Shown here: piece by piece, positions 15,211-26,190 of the stretch
Numbering within the stretch: position 1 is the stretch's first letter
Layout: the number at the start of each line of letters is the position of its first letter
Origin: Zychaea mexicana
Lineage: Eukaryota > Mucoromycota > Mucoromycetes > Mucorales > Lichtheimiaceae
DNA: 64,000 nt
NCBI RefSeq assembly: GCF_025766255.1
Contig: NW_026516813.1
Location: forward strand, 31,775 to 95,774
Direction of reading: 5' to 3'
Made by a program: the position numbers and the translations under genes
The notes under the pieces: model-generated
What the model saw: the letters and a program-made list of their open reading frames with translations, nothing else
Told to the model about the DNA's origin: nothing
The model's database searches: none

Positions 15211-15376
15211 ACAAAAACGCAAATCACTTATCCCAAGCGTCCAACAGGATATCCTGTGGCAAATGAGCACTTGACTATTAGCAAGACGAGCTTCGCAACG
15301 ACATCAAAACGTCCGGTTCGTCAGTGACCTACTTTCTAGGAGCACTGGGAATGCCTGGTGCAACAGCTTATTTTAG
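15211..15376 (+). pseudogene. Relic of an MDR-family oxidoreductase with a large internal deletion
   Basis: In one frame the DNA reads QITYPKRPTGYPVANEHLTI, matching the N-terminus of the intact neighbour (NKQAIFSKIPTTYPVPGEHI). About 60 bases later another frame reads VTYFLGALGMPGATAYF, matching ITNYVGVLAMPGMTAYVG of the same protein, and it ends at a GTATGT donor just as the real gene has an intron there. Roughly 100 residues between the two blocks are missing and stops intervene. This is a decayed paralogue or tandem duplicate. No downstream exons are recognisable. Confidence 0.6.
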
Positions 15377-16024
15377 GTATGTATGGAAAACATCCTTACA
15401 ATATTTTGTCCCAAGACAAAATTCAGTATCGCGAAATGGTTATTATGATGTGACCCTTAAACAAACAATCACCACTCAATAAACTGTAGTATATTCTTGA
15501 TGTTATCATTCAAATTCGTTGTCCTTTTGGGGAAGCTTTAGAAACTTCTTTCTTTAAATAATGAACGGTGTGTGGTTTTTGTCTGCATTTGGTAATGCTG
15601 ATATGGTGTGTATGTAAACAAACTTGTTGAAGTAAAGGAATCGATAAAAATAGTTGCATCTAACAAAGAAGATATACGAACCCGTGGAAATGAAGGAAAA
15701 GACATGAAAGGAAAAATTTCTATCATCACATAGCAAAGAACAATGAAGGGCAATAAAAAGCGTTCCTCAGTTGGCATAAAATTTAGCGGATGGAAATTGA
15801 AACAAAGAAGCCAAAAGTGCCCATTGCTCCTGCTTGCAGAACACAATAAGCAAGCAGCTATCGCTACCGGCAACAAAATAGTCGTCAGTCTCACTAGTAT
15901 ATATAGGGTCTAGGCAAAGCAAAAATTCAACTGCCCTTCACTTCACCCACTACTACCAACACCACCCACCCCATTCTTTTTTGTTTTACCCTACCAGCAA
16001 CCAAACCCCATTCTTATCAGCAAG
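15377..16024. other. Intergenic and promoter region
   Basis: No supported gene. A minus-strand open frame here begins with GTG, not ATG, and was left out. The right end holds the TATA-like box and CT-rich leader of the next gene. Confidence 0.45.
15898..15905 (+). promoter_or_regulatory. TATA-like box
   Basis: TATATATA lies about 120 bases upstream of the ATG at 16025, with a CT-rich leader between. Position and composition fit a core promoter. Confidence 0.4.
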
Positions 16025-17435
16025 ATGTCGCGAAGAAGTAGACGCATTCAAGGAATAGAGCCTGAAGTGTCCAATGAGGAAGCACAGCGGATTGTACAGC
16101 ATCGGCAGCGGGAACAGCAAAAGAAACCCACATCCAGACCCACACCCAGACCCACACCCAGCGCAGGACCAGCTCAAGCTGGTAGACGAGGACGAGGCCA
16201 TCAAGGAAAAACACGCGGACGAGGTCGTGGTAGTGGCAGTGGCTATCATGCAGGAGGACAGTCACGACAAGATTCTACTCGAACGGAAGAGCCAACTGCC
16301 CAGTCATCTACCGGTGCAGCACCCCGGGAGGACGAACAAGTGCTTTTGGAAGCCGCCAGGAACATTGCATATCGTGCACGACAATACCAACAGGCATCGT
16401 CGTCATCTTCATCTGCTCCTCCATCGTCACCAACACACAAGGAAATTATTGGTGTGCTCAAACAGATCACGGGTCGTTTGGAGCAGCAGCAGCAGCAGCA
16501 GCACGGACAGGCATCGTCATCCACTATGGAACAACAAGGATCCCCAGTCTCTCCTGTCCTCGGTAAACGCCAGCGAGATACGTCCAGAGAAGACGAAGAA
16601 GATAAAGAAGAACAAAAACGGGAAAATCGGGGTAAGAGAGAATCCCTCCGTCCCAGGCACACTTCCCCTCTTAACAAATGGATTGTTTTTCTTATTCTTT
16701 TTTATTCTAACATAATATAATGACTGTTTTCCTCTTATTCAACATGTATTCATTATTACAGCACATCATCGACACCGTATGCTGCGTAAGTAATACGGTT
16801 TCTTTAATATTACTGTAAAAATGTGCGTCTATGATATTTGATTAACTGATATTTTTTGTTGCTGTCACTTGTTGTTGGCTACTATTCCGTGCTCATTATC
16901 TTTAAATATCAAAGAATTGTCCGAGTTTTTGAATGAGCCTACGCAGCTGGCCAGAAAAGCCGCCGTCGTTTTATACCAGAACCGTATGGAGCAGGAGTTG
17001 GAGATAGCAATCGATTATATTTATAAGTTTCTACGAACAGGATCAGGAGGACGGAACCGAGATCCAAGAATTGTCCGAGAGTAAGTAGCCCCAACTTTTA
17101 GAGAAATATACATTTTATTGTTTCGTGCAACCGTTCTTAAACTCACTATTCCAAATTGTTCCCTCTTTCCCTCTATATATGACATGATATATAACAGACG
17201 TATGGCTTTCTTGAGGTTTTGGGACACGCTTATCAGGGATTATGAATTGACGATCGCGACGCGACTTCACTCTATGTATGAGTACAAAGAGCTCATTTGG
17301 AAATGGGAAGATATCTATAACGATTGCGTTTCCTTGGCCAATACACCCATAGACCCAAATGATAGCGTTGGTCACCAAGTTCGTGTCGCCCGGTTCGTGT
17401 CGCGTGCGAAGAAGCTCATCAATGATGACGTGTAG
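16025..17435 (+). CDS. Hypothetical basic low-complexity protein
   Basis: I do not recognise this family. Exons 16025-16631, 16762-16785, 16915-17080 and 17198-17435 join in phase to give 344 aa. The second exon is only 24 bases. The N-terminus (MSRRSRRIQGIEP) is basic, followed by RPTP repeats, an RGRG-type Gly/Arg patch, Ser-rich and poly-Gln runs, then a KRQRD cluster that could be a nuclear signal. The last 150 residues are more ordered and helix-rich (LSEFLNEPTQLARKAAVVLY; FLRFWDTLIRDYELTIATRL) and may be the functional domain. A TATA-like box sits upstream. The clean splice phases argue for a real gene. Composition hints at a nucleic-acid-binding or nuclear protein, but that is inference. 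Confidence 0.65.
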
Positions 17436-18103
17436 TTCCTGCCGGATATTGTTGCTCATCTTCAGGAGCAGCAGTGAACATTCAAACTAGTGTCGAAAAA
17501 ACAAAACCGTATTTGCCACGGTTTTTTTTTGTAATGAAGCATAACAGAAGAAAGTCAAGAATAAATTGAGAATCTAGCTTTGATCTGTAGTAGTAGTAGT
17601 ATGTAGCGATTCTTTCAATTCCTTGATCAAAATAAGCATTTTGTAATAAATAATAGTGACACTACCTAGTATCAATATTCAATATTTCGTTTTGGTAATT
17701 AGTAATTTCGCTGACAAAATGCTAGGTTCTTTTCCATGATATGTAACTGAACTTATTGCTTACATACATAATACATCATGGAACGAAGCCTGTCGCACAT
17801 ATGATCGTACCGGTTATTACGCCTGTATTATTAGGATAGCATGCATTTTAAGAGCAAGCTACTGTAACCAGCCATGAAGAAAGAGACACGGGTGTGGTCT
17901 GTGCGACAATCACGGACCATGCTTAGCAACTAACGACACTATGTATCTCCACTGTATGCTGGACGGCGTCGATCAATTTTTGCATGTCATGAAAACTTTT
18001 ATGCGTGGAACTTCAGTTGGAAAGTAGGTCGTTAAAGTTGCAGAATTATGGTCAAAATCAGTACATCACACATTGTATGTGTTGCATATCTATATCTTAC
18101 ATA
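17436..18103. other. Intergenic, no gene seen
   Basis: This is the 3' flank of the preceding gene with a short GTA/GTAGTA run near 17588. Nothing else is supported. Confidence 0.45.
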
Positions 18104-18467
18104 CAGTTGACCCCCTTTAATGTCAACCCTCAAGTACACCTGAAAGTGTTGACGCTAACGGGGGTTGACGTTAAAGGGGGTGGCACAAAGTTTAACCGTA
18201 TAATAGAAATATTAAACCAGCGCACCCCGACACAATGTATGTATGCAACAGAGTCGTTCCTAACAATGTATTTTCAACCAACAACGAGATAACCTCTTTT
18301 GATTGGATATGTTTGACCTCAATAAGAAGTCAACCCTGGCCAAGGTGTTGACATTGACCTTATGTAAAAGTTGAAATTTATCTCTGCTAAAATGTGAGGT
18401 TCTCAGAAAAAGGTTGACCATATCGGGGGTTGACATTAAAGGGGTTGACATTAAAGGGGGTCCACTG
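18104..18467. mobile_element. 364-bp MITE with TA target duplication
   Basis: The ends are inverted copies of ACAGTKGACCCCCTTTAAT. The left end starts at CAG 18104 and the right end finishes at CTG 18467, each flanked by TA. Further copies of the GTTGACATTAAAGGGG motif occur inside near both ends (18166-18180, 18420-18455). There is no coding capacity. CAG...CTG ends with a TA duplication are typical of non-autonomous Tc1/mariner-pogo elements. Confidence 0.8.
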
Positions 18468-19151
18468 TATATCGATGTGATGTACATATAATGCATGCAG
18501 TTCACGATAGTACAGTACGTGTCGTTACTATTGCTGTCTTTACCTAATCAAAAAACTTAGCAAAAGAACGATGTACCTAATCGAAAAGTAAAAGCTATGT
18601 TGTCTCTGAAATCTCTATCTCTGATGTGTGTATTCACTTATTTGATTAGAAAGTTCGAAAGCTGTGGTTTGTGTCATATTAAAAGATAAACATATTGTAA
18701 TCCGAGAACTGCATCCCAAAACATGCAAGGCGTTTTAAAGCGTTTTAACAATTTGTAACGTGCTAAGACGATCTTACGACAACAAAGCTACTTTATGTTG
18801 GACTTTATTATTATCATAGAACAAAAGGCTCCTATCTGCTTCCCATAAGTACAGAATAGATAAAGCGCTGGCTGTTTAAAAAACGTTGCGTGCTTCGTTA
18901 TTTCTAATCCTATAGTGGCACATACAGTAGCCGCTCGCTAAGCCGATCACTTATTAAAATTACCGACCCGGTAAGCAGTGAATATCGCGCTTGCTCGGTA
19001 AGCCGATCACCGATCATTGTTTTGTAAAGCCTGAAAGTATTCACACCATGGTTAGATATTGTAATAGATCAAATAATGGTGGTTGACGGATATTTTTTGT
19101 GTTCATCATTACATCTCACAATACCTTGTGATATTCAAGTGCTTTTCCTAC
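18468..19151. other. Intergenic, possible transposon debris
   Basis: CAGTAGCCGCTCGCTAAG near 18927 resembles a pogo/Tigger terminal repeat, and a related block (GGTAAGCCGATCAC) recurs near 18999. I could not find a matching opposite end, so no element is called. Confidence 0.3.
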
Positions 19152-19275
19152 TTTGCCTTGACTGTGGTATATTTTGCCTAACCCAACGCGCACATCAGAG
19201 TTTTGAGGGTTTTTGCCTTGACTGTGGTATAATTTGCCTAACCCAACGCGCACATCAGAGTTTTGAGGGTTTTTG
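19152..19275 (+). repeat. 60-bp tandem duplication
   Basis: Two head-to-tail copies, 19152-19211 and 19212-19271, differ at one base (19172 T, 19232 A). The unit length is a multiple of three, so an open frame repeats 20 residues. No known domain is seen. Confidence 0.85.
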
Positions 19276-20799
19276 TCGAGAGCTAGGCGGAAACATTTGG
19301 AGGCACGGTCATATTTCCTATGATATAGTCAAAGAAAAAATTATTAGTCTACCATGATAACAGTAGCTAAGGGAGTTTACTTTATTGCACGCTCTGCGAA
19401 ATTACCTCATCCCTTTGTATACGTGGCCCAGTTTTGGGGGATCGGCAATATCGATTTCGTCGAGGAGATACTGGTCACTTCAATTCCCGAAGCTGATCGT
19501 TTTGAGGCATCCCTTCGACCGTTGACAAGGAATCATCGTCGTGCTAGGTGCACTTACCCAGGTGAAGGCGCCGCCGGGCAACGCAGGACTCAACCAGAGC
19601 CCTGCTCTTCAATAGTGGGCTATGCAATCGATTATAATAACGAAGAAATTTATCAAAACTGATAAATACTCACACGAATGACAACTTCTCACACAGCTTC
19701 ACAGCATAAAAGCACAACTCAGATGACGCTACCCTGTGCAGGTCAGTGCCCGAGAAAGAGCGTGAGAAAGAGCGAGAGAGAGAGACAGAGCGAGAGAGAG
19801 AGAGAGAGACAAAGAGAGACAAAACTATAAAGGAAAAAATGAAAAGAACGTTAGACCATTGGTTGCAAATAAAGAATCACTCATCGTGACGATCAAACAG
19901 CAACTGCACTGACAGAATGTTAATGAATGCATACGGGGCAAGCGCGTTGAAAGTTAGGAAGAAAAGTCAACGTCTCGATGAGTCGTGCAGTATGCTACTT
20001 TTATAACCTATTTGATCATATCAATCACATGGTTTCACTAGTGTCGTCAGCAGCACCTTTCATCAATGACCACTGGTAAATAGAGAATGGTAATGGACTT
20101 CTTTTCATCGCACACAAAGGGATCCTTTTATCTTTAATACTGCTTCTTTTGACAGAGCATACTACTACTTAATCCACCATCCAAACATTCTATCAGTGAT
20201 CAAACAAAACGTAAGTGATAAATCTTGTATCAGTTATGCGCAAATTCATTACGCATTTTAATAGGACCTTGTATAGACAAATGGCATTGCATAATGGTAT
20301 GATGTATATGTGATGAAACACCTATTTAGTACGGGTTCTCTCCGATCTGTGATATACCGGGAACAGTGCTATAACTATCATTCATCAGTAAAAATATCCA
20401 TTTAAAAAATACACAAAATGTCCTTGCACCTATGACCCCATGTAAGCCTGCAATTGTCGTTGTTTTTATGCGTTTTGGTTCTTTCAACTAGAGACACTAC
20501 TATGCCATATGCAGCAGTATTTCGAGTGTAACACATAAAAGCTTATTCAAAGCTGTCATTGACTGCTTTAAGGATTCTTATACAGCCTTCTGATTGGCCA
20601 CAAGGTAAGCCCAGGAACTACCATTTTTTTATCACACCGCTGCTGCCTCGGTAGGGCTTTCAAATTGTGTTCGTGTGAATCTTAAAAAATAAAAGAAACT
20701 TCGTCCTTTCTTCATTTACACACCTCTCCCCTATGCATATTTCATACGTCCTTGTCATTACCTTTGATCGAACCAAATACGTCCCGTTTCTCACTCACC
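19276..20799. other. Intergenic with GA microsatellite
   Basis: A GAGA-rich run spans about 19755-19824. Open frames around 19354-19662 and in the rest of the stretch show no recognisable domain or convincing splice structure. Confidence 0.4.
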
Positions 20800-22109
20800 A
20801 TGATGACAGCAACATTATGCAACGTTGTATTCACTGAAACCAAACCATTCAATGTCAACACATCAACACCAACCAAAAAGCGGCTTGACCAAGCTTACGA
20901 TCTGTTGCATCTCCACGTTCTGGATGCGAAAACCTGGCAATAATAAGCAAGTTATCGAAACGCCATGGCCTCCAGCTACGAGAGTGTACCCCTTTCACCA
21001 AGATTTGCAAAAAAGCGACAGCATACAACTGGAGACAACTCCACCGATCGCTGCAAAGAGGTTGCTGCAGCTTGTGGCGATAGCATACTTGAAAGGTTAA
21101 TGCATTTATTTGTTTTCAACGCGCAAGCTGGCGCGAATAATAAATCCTAACGGCGTGAGTACTGTCGCGGTACTGCAACACACTGACTCGTTCTTGGTAG
21201 AAGAGACAAATTGACTCGAGATATGCGATCTCGAGAATTATAAGGTCTGTTTTTACTGCTTCAATGCATGTGTTTGATAGCATCAAGCATATTCAAAAGT
21301 ACTCACTTCCCTTTTTTATTCTCAAACACACAAAACCAGACAAGTCAAGCAGCAAGCTCCACCACCATCATCGACAGCAGCCACCGTGAAAGACGATAAA
21401 GTCGAACATTCACTGGATTTTTCTAGTAAAATCGAACTCGACGAGGACGGTATTATCCGCCGAGAAAACGAAAAAGCCTTAGATGAATCAGCTACTGCTG
21501 CAGCCGCATTAAAGATCTTGATAGGCTCCAACGACAACACAACAACCGAATGCCCAAAGGCATCTTGGATATCAATTTTTCGAAATCAACCGCGAATACA
21601 AGTAGCTGTTAGCTGATTCGCCGATCGATTGAAAAAATACAAGAACTTTGATCGGCTCGTACAAAGATGAAGGCAATCAACTGTTTGAAGAAGTCCGGCA
21701 ATATCTACAAATCAGCAGCTGGGATGACATTCTTGGATATGTTGGAGAAAGCAGTAGCGATGGCAGTAGCAGTGGCAGTAAAGGAGACGATGAAGGCGAC
21801 GACGATAATATCAATGAAGTCAAGCAACAAAAGAAGCAGAAAACATACGAAACGATCACCTTCAGTCTGCGATCCGTCATACGTCCTGAAATCAATCACA
21901 CCAACTTTCTGCAAGCACTCCAAGATGAACAACAAAGAGTCGGTCAATGTGTGCATGAACTAAGTCAAAGGGTGCACACATTGACCGATCTCATAGCGAC
22001 TGGTGCGGTAGCGCAACTGGTCGGCATTGACATCGATCGAGACATTTTTGATATCAGACATCTTGCCCCAAAGTTTCCGTTTGCGACAAATGCCACCACA
22101 GAAGTGTAA
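20800..22109 (+). pseudogene. Decayed gene of unknown function, in-frame TAA pair and frame shifts
   Basis: I do not recognise the product. One frame runs from ATG 20800 (MMTATLCNVVFTETKPF) to a donor near 21096, broken only by two adjacent TAA codons at 20941-20946 right after a CAA. The junction 21095/21340 joins in phase to a second exon (QVKQQAPPPSS onward). That exon becomes unreadable near 21590-21655, where coding-like sequence hops between three frames (EINREYK, ADRLKKYKNFDRL, YKDEGNQLFEEV). It then continues in one long frame with an acidic Ser/Gly/Asp stretch and a helical end to a GTAAGT donor at 22110. The pattern fits a once-real protein that has accumulated nonsense and indel changes. 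It lies just upstream of a Harbinger element. Confidence 0.5.
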
Positions 22110-22478
22110 GTCGCGCCTATCACAAAAGAGCACGATCAAAAAAACATTGAAAAGCAATCGCATTTATACCTTTGAGAATCTTTCCAATATACTTTCAGGT
22201 ATGTTTGATGGAGTCTGGTGGAATGGAGGAAATGTACCGCGTCAGCTGTTAAACATGTTCTGATAAACTGTGATGCTGACATAGGTTGCGTTGGTTCGAA
22301 TATAAATGCGAAGAGAGATCCGGTTATATTTCGGAATATACGCGAACAGATCATGGCTCAGAAAATCTGTTGAATAAAAGGAAGATATCTCGTTTACAGG
22401 TGTTTTGGGCGCGGCCTTACTTATATTTTCCACAGCGGCGAAGAATTTTTGGAACAGGAAGCGCCATAACCGCGATCT

Positions 22479-23981
22479 ATGCATTCTCACTTTTGCCCTG
22501 CTTCGTTTGAATTTGGCATCCCGTCGGACCACACGCTTTCTGGAACTCCACGCGCAACATGCCCAGCTCAAGAAAACGCAAAAGGAGGAAGAAACTCAAG
22601 AAAGAAAGGTGGTGACACAGTCGAAAAGAAGGCGCGTAAAATGGTCGACTACTATACCAAGGATCTGGCTTGGGCGATTATAAAAGGGCGGGATTGCGCG
22701 GCGATTAACAAGTTGCTCGAAAAAGTTGAGGAATGGAATACAAAGGTATCGAAGCAGCTTGCGTAAAAATGTTGTTTATATGCAGCCTGATCCTAATCGC
22801 TTTGTTTGCTTATCTTCTTTGTATACAGCTGCAAGGGTCTTCCGAAAGGACCAAAAGCAAGTGTCGCTGGAAGTGAAGAGTCATCGACGAAGCAGAAACT
22901 TCGACGGACCGCGAAAGAAGCCAAAGAATGCCATCCACTCTTCTTTCCGCAGAAGTACGCTGCAGCTCATACGCCTGGATTGACACCGCTGCAGAAAGCA
23001 ACGGCAGCAATTCGCCAAATGGCATATGGCGTATCTGCCGATTCGACCGACGAATATGTTCGCCTGGGTGCAAGCACTGCTCTTGAGTGCCTAAAGCGCT
23101 TCTGCTTGGCAATCAGCCGCATCTTTGGTGACGATACCTGCGCTCACCAAACGAGGATGATATCAACCGGCTTCTTGAAATGGCGGAAAAATCGCGGGTT
23201 CCCTGGCATGCTCGGTTTCTTGGACTGCATGCATTGGGAATGGAAAAACTGTCCTGCCGGATGGAAAGGCCAATATCAAGGCAAAGAGAAGAAAGCTACA
23301 GTTATCCTTGAGGCTGTAGGAGACTTCGAAACATGGATCTGGCACGCTTTCCCCGGTCTCCCCGGTACGCTGAATGACATCAATGACTTGCAGCGTTCCC
23401 CCATCTTCGATGATCTGGCGTCTGATGTTACGTCGCCCGTTAACTTTCCTGTCAATGGCCACAACTACACCAAAGGCTATTATTTAGTTGATGGTATTTA
23501 CCCGTGGTGGGCTACCTTTATGGATCCGATTGAGAAGAAAAAAAAGGTAAAGTTTACAAATGCATATGTAGAGCAACAACTCTAACTACTTATATAGTTG
23601 TTTACCGCCATGCAAGAAGCGTACCGTAAGGATGTCGAGCGTGCCTTTGGGATCTTGCAAAGTAGATCTGCTGTGATTCGACACCCAGCAAGTCTATGGC
23701 AACCTGACGATCTTTCAATGGTTGTGCGAGCATGCATAATCTTGCATAATATGATTGTTGAAGATCAGCGCTGCAATCCAGAAGAGGATGTTGCTAATGA
23801 CAACGAAGCCGAAGTATTGCGAAGTGTTGGATCGGCGCCCCTTTTGACAGTTCGCAGGGATCCAAACACCATGAGCGAATATTTGAATCGCTATGATGAG
23901 ATCAAGGATGTTGCGGTCCACGATCAACTCAAGAACGACCTCGTTGAGCATTTATGGCAGCACCAAGGCAATATGATTTAG
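22479..23981 (+). CDS. PIF/Harbinger (HARBI1-like) DDE transposase
   Basis: Exons 22479-22762, 22829-23546 and 23598-23981 join in phase to give 461 aa with no stop. After a basic, helical N-terminus the core matches the plant/fungal PIF family: GLTPLQKATAAIRQMAYG, then STALECLKRFC, then GFPGMLGFLDCMHWEWKNCP carrying the first catalytic Asp, then LPGTLNDINDLQRSP with the second Asp, NGHNYTKGYYLVDGIYP, and RKDVERAFGILQSR with the catalytic Glu. The C-terminal ACIILHNMIVED block is typical. All three acidic residues are present, so the enzyme may be active. Its partner gene is broken, so mobility would need a partner supplied elsewhere. Confidence 0.9.
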
Positions 23982-24143
23982 TAAACACAAAAGAGATGAT
24001 TTTATTATATTGTTTTCTATTACTCGTCAACTTTGTCGTCGGTAGTCTGTTGAACTTCTACGTCCTGGGCAATGGCTTTTTTTGCGATTCTGGCCTTTAC
24101 ATTGGCCAAAGCCTCGTCTTTTCTCAGCGTCCAATACTCGAGT

Positions 24144-24950
24144 TTAGCTGCTGAGTGTCTGCTGAGCTCGTATCACTTCATCGTCGTTCATTTTCTCCTG
24201 GAGCTCGATGCGCCTGCGGTTGTTCTTAACCTGCTCCTCTTCAGCCTTCGCCAATCGAGCATAATTACTGTCCAATTTACGCTTGCGCATACCAGCCTCC
24301 TTCTCTTGCTCCTTGACTTTCTTGCAACCGATTGGGCGCTTCACATACTCAGGTGCGCTTTGATTTGTCACGCTGACATACTTGTTGCTGAGCTTTGGTT
24401 GATCATGAAGCTCGTTGTAACAGTGTCGATACTTCCAAGCAGCTTTCGCAGCTTTCTTATACAGCGTTACTGCGTAGCCTATTTTAACTCACATACATAC
24501 ACTAGAACTGGTATCGTATCGTTTACGAAAGCTAGCATCCCTAAACCTCACTTGCTTCGCTGTTCCGCTTTGTTTCGCGCAGGAGCTTGTGCAAGACGAC
24601 CGCAGTATCTAGACGCCTCTCTTTGGATGTTACTCCTTCGGCTCGAGAGGGCTCTCTGGAGTCCATACATCCCTATCTCCTCCTCTTTGGAGAAAAATCT
24701 TTGTAGATAGCCTCCCAAATTTTTTAGAGTGGTACATCGATGCCCTTTGACGAACGAGTGGAGGTGGCAAGCCAAGATTGACACAACGCGAATTTAATTT
24801 CACTCTGCGCTAAAATAGAATCTAGCACAAAACGTTGGCGCAAGAAATACGTCCGCTTGGAACTTGATCGTGCGAACGCTGGTCGCGAATTCCGAAAGGG
24901 TCGCAAAAAAAGAATCTAGGATTTCAACCTCTATGGAAGACTCCAAGGTA
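24144..24950 (-). pseudogene. Harbinger SANT/Myb-like partner protein, decayed
   Basis: Reading the minus strand from about 24850 to 24144, pieces of the Harbinger DNA-binding ORF1 appear in different frames: a SANT-like helix (KFALCQSWLATSTRSS), KIWEAIYKDFSPK, RALSSRRSNIQREASRYCG, and finally KYRHCYNELHDQPKLSN running into RPIGCKKVKEQEKEAGMRKR and a coiled-coil tail ending at 24144. At least two frame breaks and a stop separate the blocks. The orientation opposite the transposase is normal for the family. Confidence 0.7.
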
Positions 24951-26190
24951 TACGGGTATTAGTCCTAATATGAAGTCACGAGTAAACTACGAGAGCATGT
25001 GTAGAAGGTATTTATACTACGCGTGATAATTATAGGAGCTGCCATCATAGCATGTTGGTAGCACCCGAGCTGACGTGCCTACCCACGACATCATGTGTTG
25101 CTGTTTTGTCTGTGATCAGCGTGACACACAACAACAGGGTTCATCATGATCAGTGCTATCTCTTCCTAATTTCATATTCTCGTGACAACTAACGCATATT
25201 TTTAGAATACTGGTCACTTTTATGATATTTATTATGTTATAGATACGCACTTTTATGTATAATCTAACATCTTTATTCAATGTGAAGATAAATAATCTCT
25301 AAGATCAGTAATTCAATAAGCGCCAATTGAAGAACACAGCACTTATTAAAGATGGACAACGTGCTTGCTTTTTTACACTACAACCAATTCGTGCGTAGTA
25401 GATACACATTCTCTGAACTGGCGGAGCAACCGCTCTTTCGGTGCTTGTGTCAACAAACATTTGATGTGATTGTTTGCCCCACGTCGATCCCCACAATATT
25501 TCAATTGCCTATTTCGGGCCAGCCTTTGGCAACTTATTGATAGATGATAATGACAAGTGGCATATATATGTATATATACACATCTTACTCAAGAGCAGTA
25601 GGATGGGGATTTTCTCTTAAAGAAATCTACTCAGTACCAAACTGTTTTCGTTGCCGTGACATAACCTAAATTATTGCTATCATACATTGTTATGCATTGT
25701 TGCTTTATAACAGAATATTGCTTAAAAAACCCCCTCATTTCTCCTTCAATTTCTCAGATGAAGCAGTGTCTATAATGAAAGGTGCTGTCCTGTTAGAAAG
25801 TTAAAATGAAAATAATGCGTCCTTTTACAGAAAAAAACTATAGAGTGCCATGATGAGAAAGAGAGGGGGGGGAGGGAACTACCGACAGCCAAAGAGAGCT
25901 TCTCCGCCTTGCGGTCAACTTCTAATCTGGAAAGAAAAAAAAATTCAATTTACAGCGGTCTTCTTTTATTTAACTTTGTTCATTTGTTCAACATCCCTAT
26001 AACACTCATTTTTGCGCACAACCCACAAAAAAGAAAGAAGAAGAGGAAGAGGAAGAGGAAAACAACACTCCAAAACAAAAGATACGAACTAACGACGAAC
26101 TATACAAACCAAGGCGCGACGCGAGGCTAACAATTTGAGCTGTGAAAAAGAATACAAGACGTTTTGGTGCGGTAGCTTCATTATTCAACC
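24951..26190. other. Intergenic, no gene seen
   Basis: AT-rich DNA with a TATATA run near 25565-25580 and a G-run near 25864. A short ATG frame at 25352-25540 (62 aa) has no recognisable feature. A purine-rich AAGAGGAAGAGG block lies just upstream of the next gene, in its leader. Confidence 0.45.

Larger units (their letters stand above)
22479..24950. mobile_element. PIF/Harbinger DNA transposon (coding part)
   Basis: A PIF/Harbinger pair is visible as convergent genes: an intact DDE transposase on the plus strand and a broken SANT/Myb-like partner on the minus strand, tails about 160 bases apart. This two-gene layout is diagnostic of the superfamily. I could not define terminal inverted repeats or a 3-bp target duplication, so these limits cover only the coding part. 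Confidence 0.8.

Noticed and set aside
15538..15894. Minus-strand open frame resembling a small secreted protein
   Set aside because: It begins with GTG, has no ATG, and its upstream TATA-like box serves the plus-strand gene at 16025 equally well.
18927..19013. Possible pogo/Tigger terminal repeat (CAGTAGCCGCTCGCTAAG)
   Set aside because: The related block nearby is in direct, not inverted, orientation and no partner end was found.
22270..22320. GGTTCGAAT, a tRNA T-loop-like motif
   Set aside because: No acceptor stem, anticodon arm or paired ends could be built around it. No other tRNA or rRNA gene was seen in the window.
25352..25540. 62-codon ATG frame
   Set aside because: No domain, no splice partner, and an overlapping open frame of equal length on the other strand.
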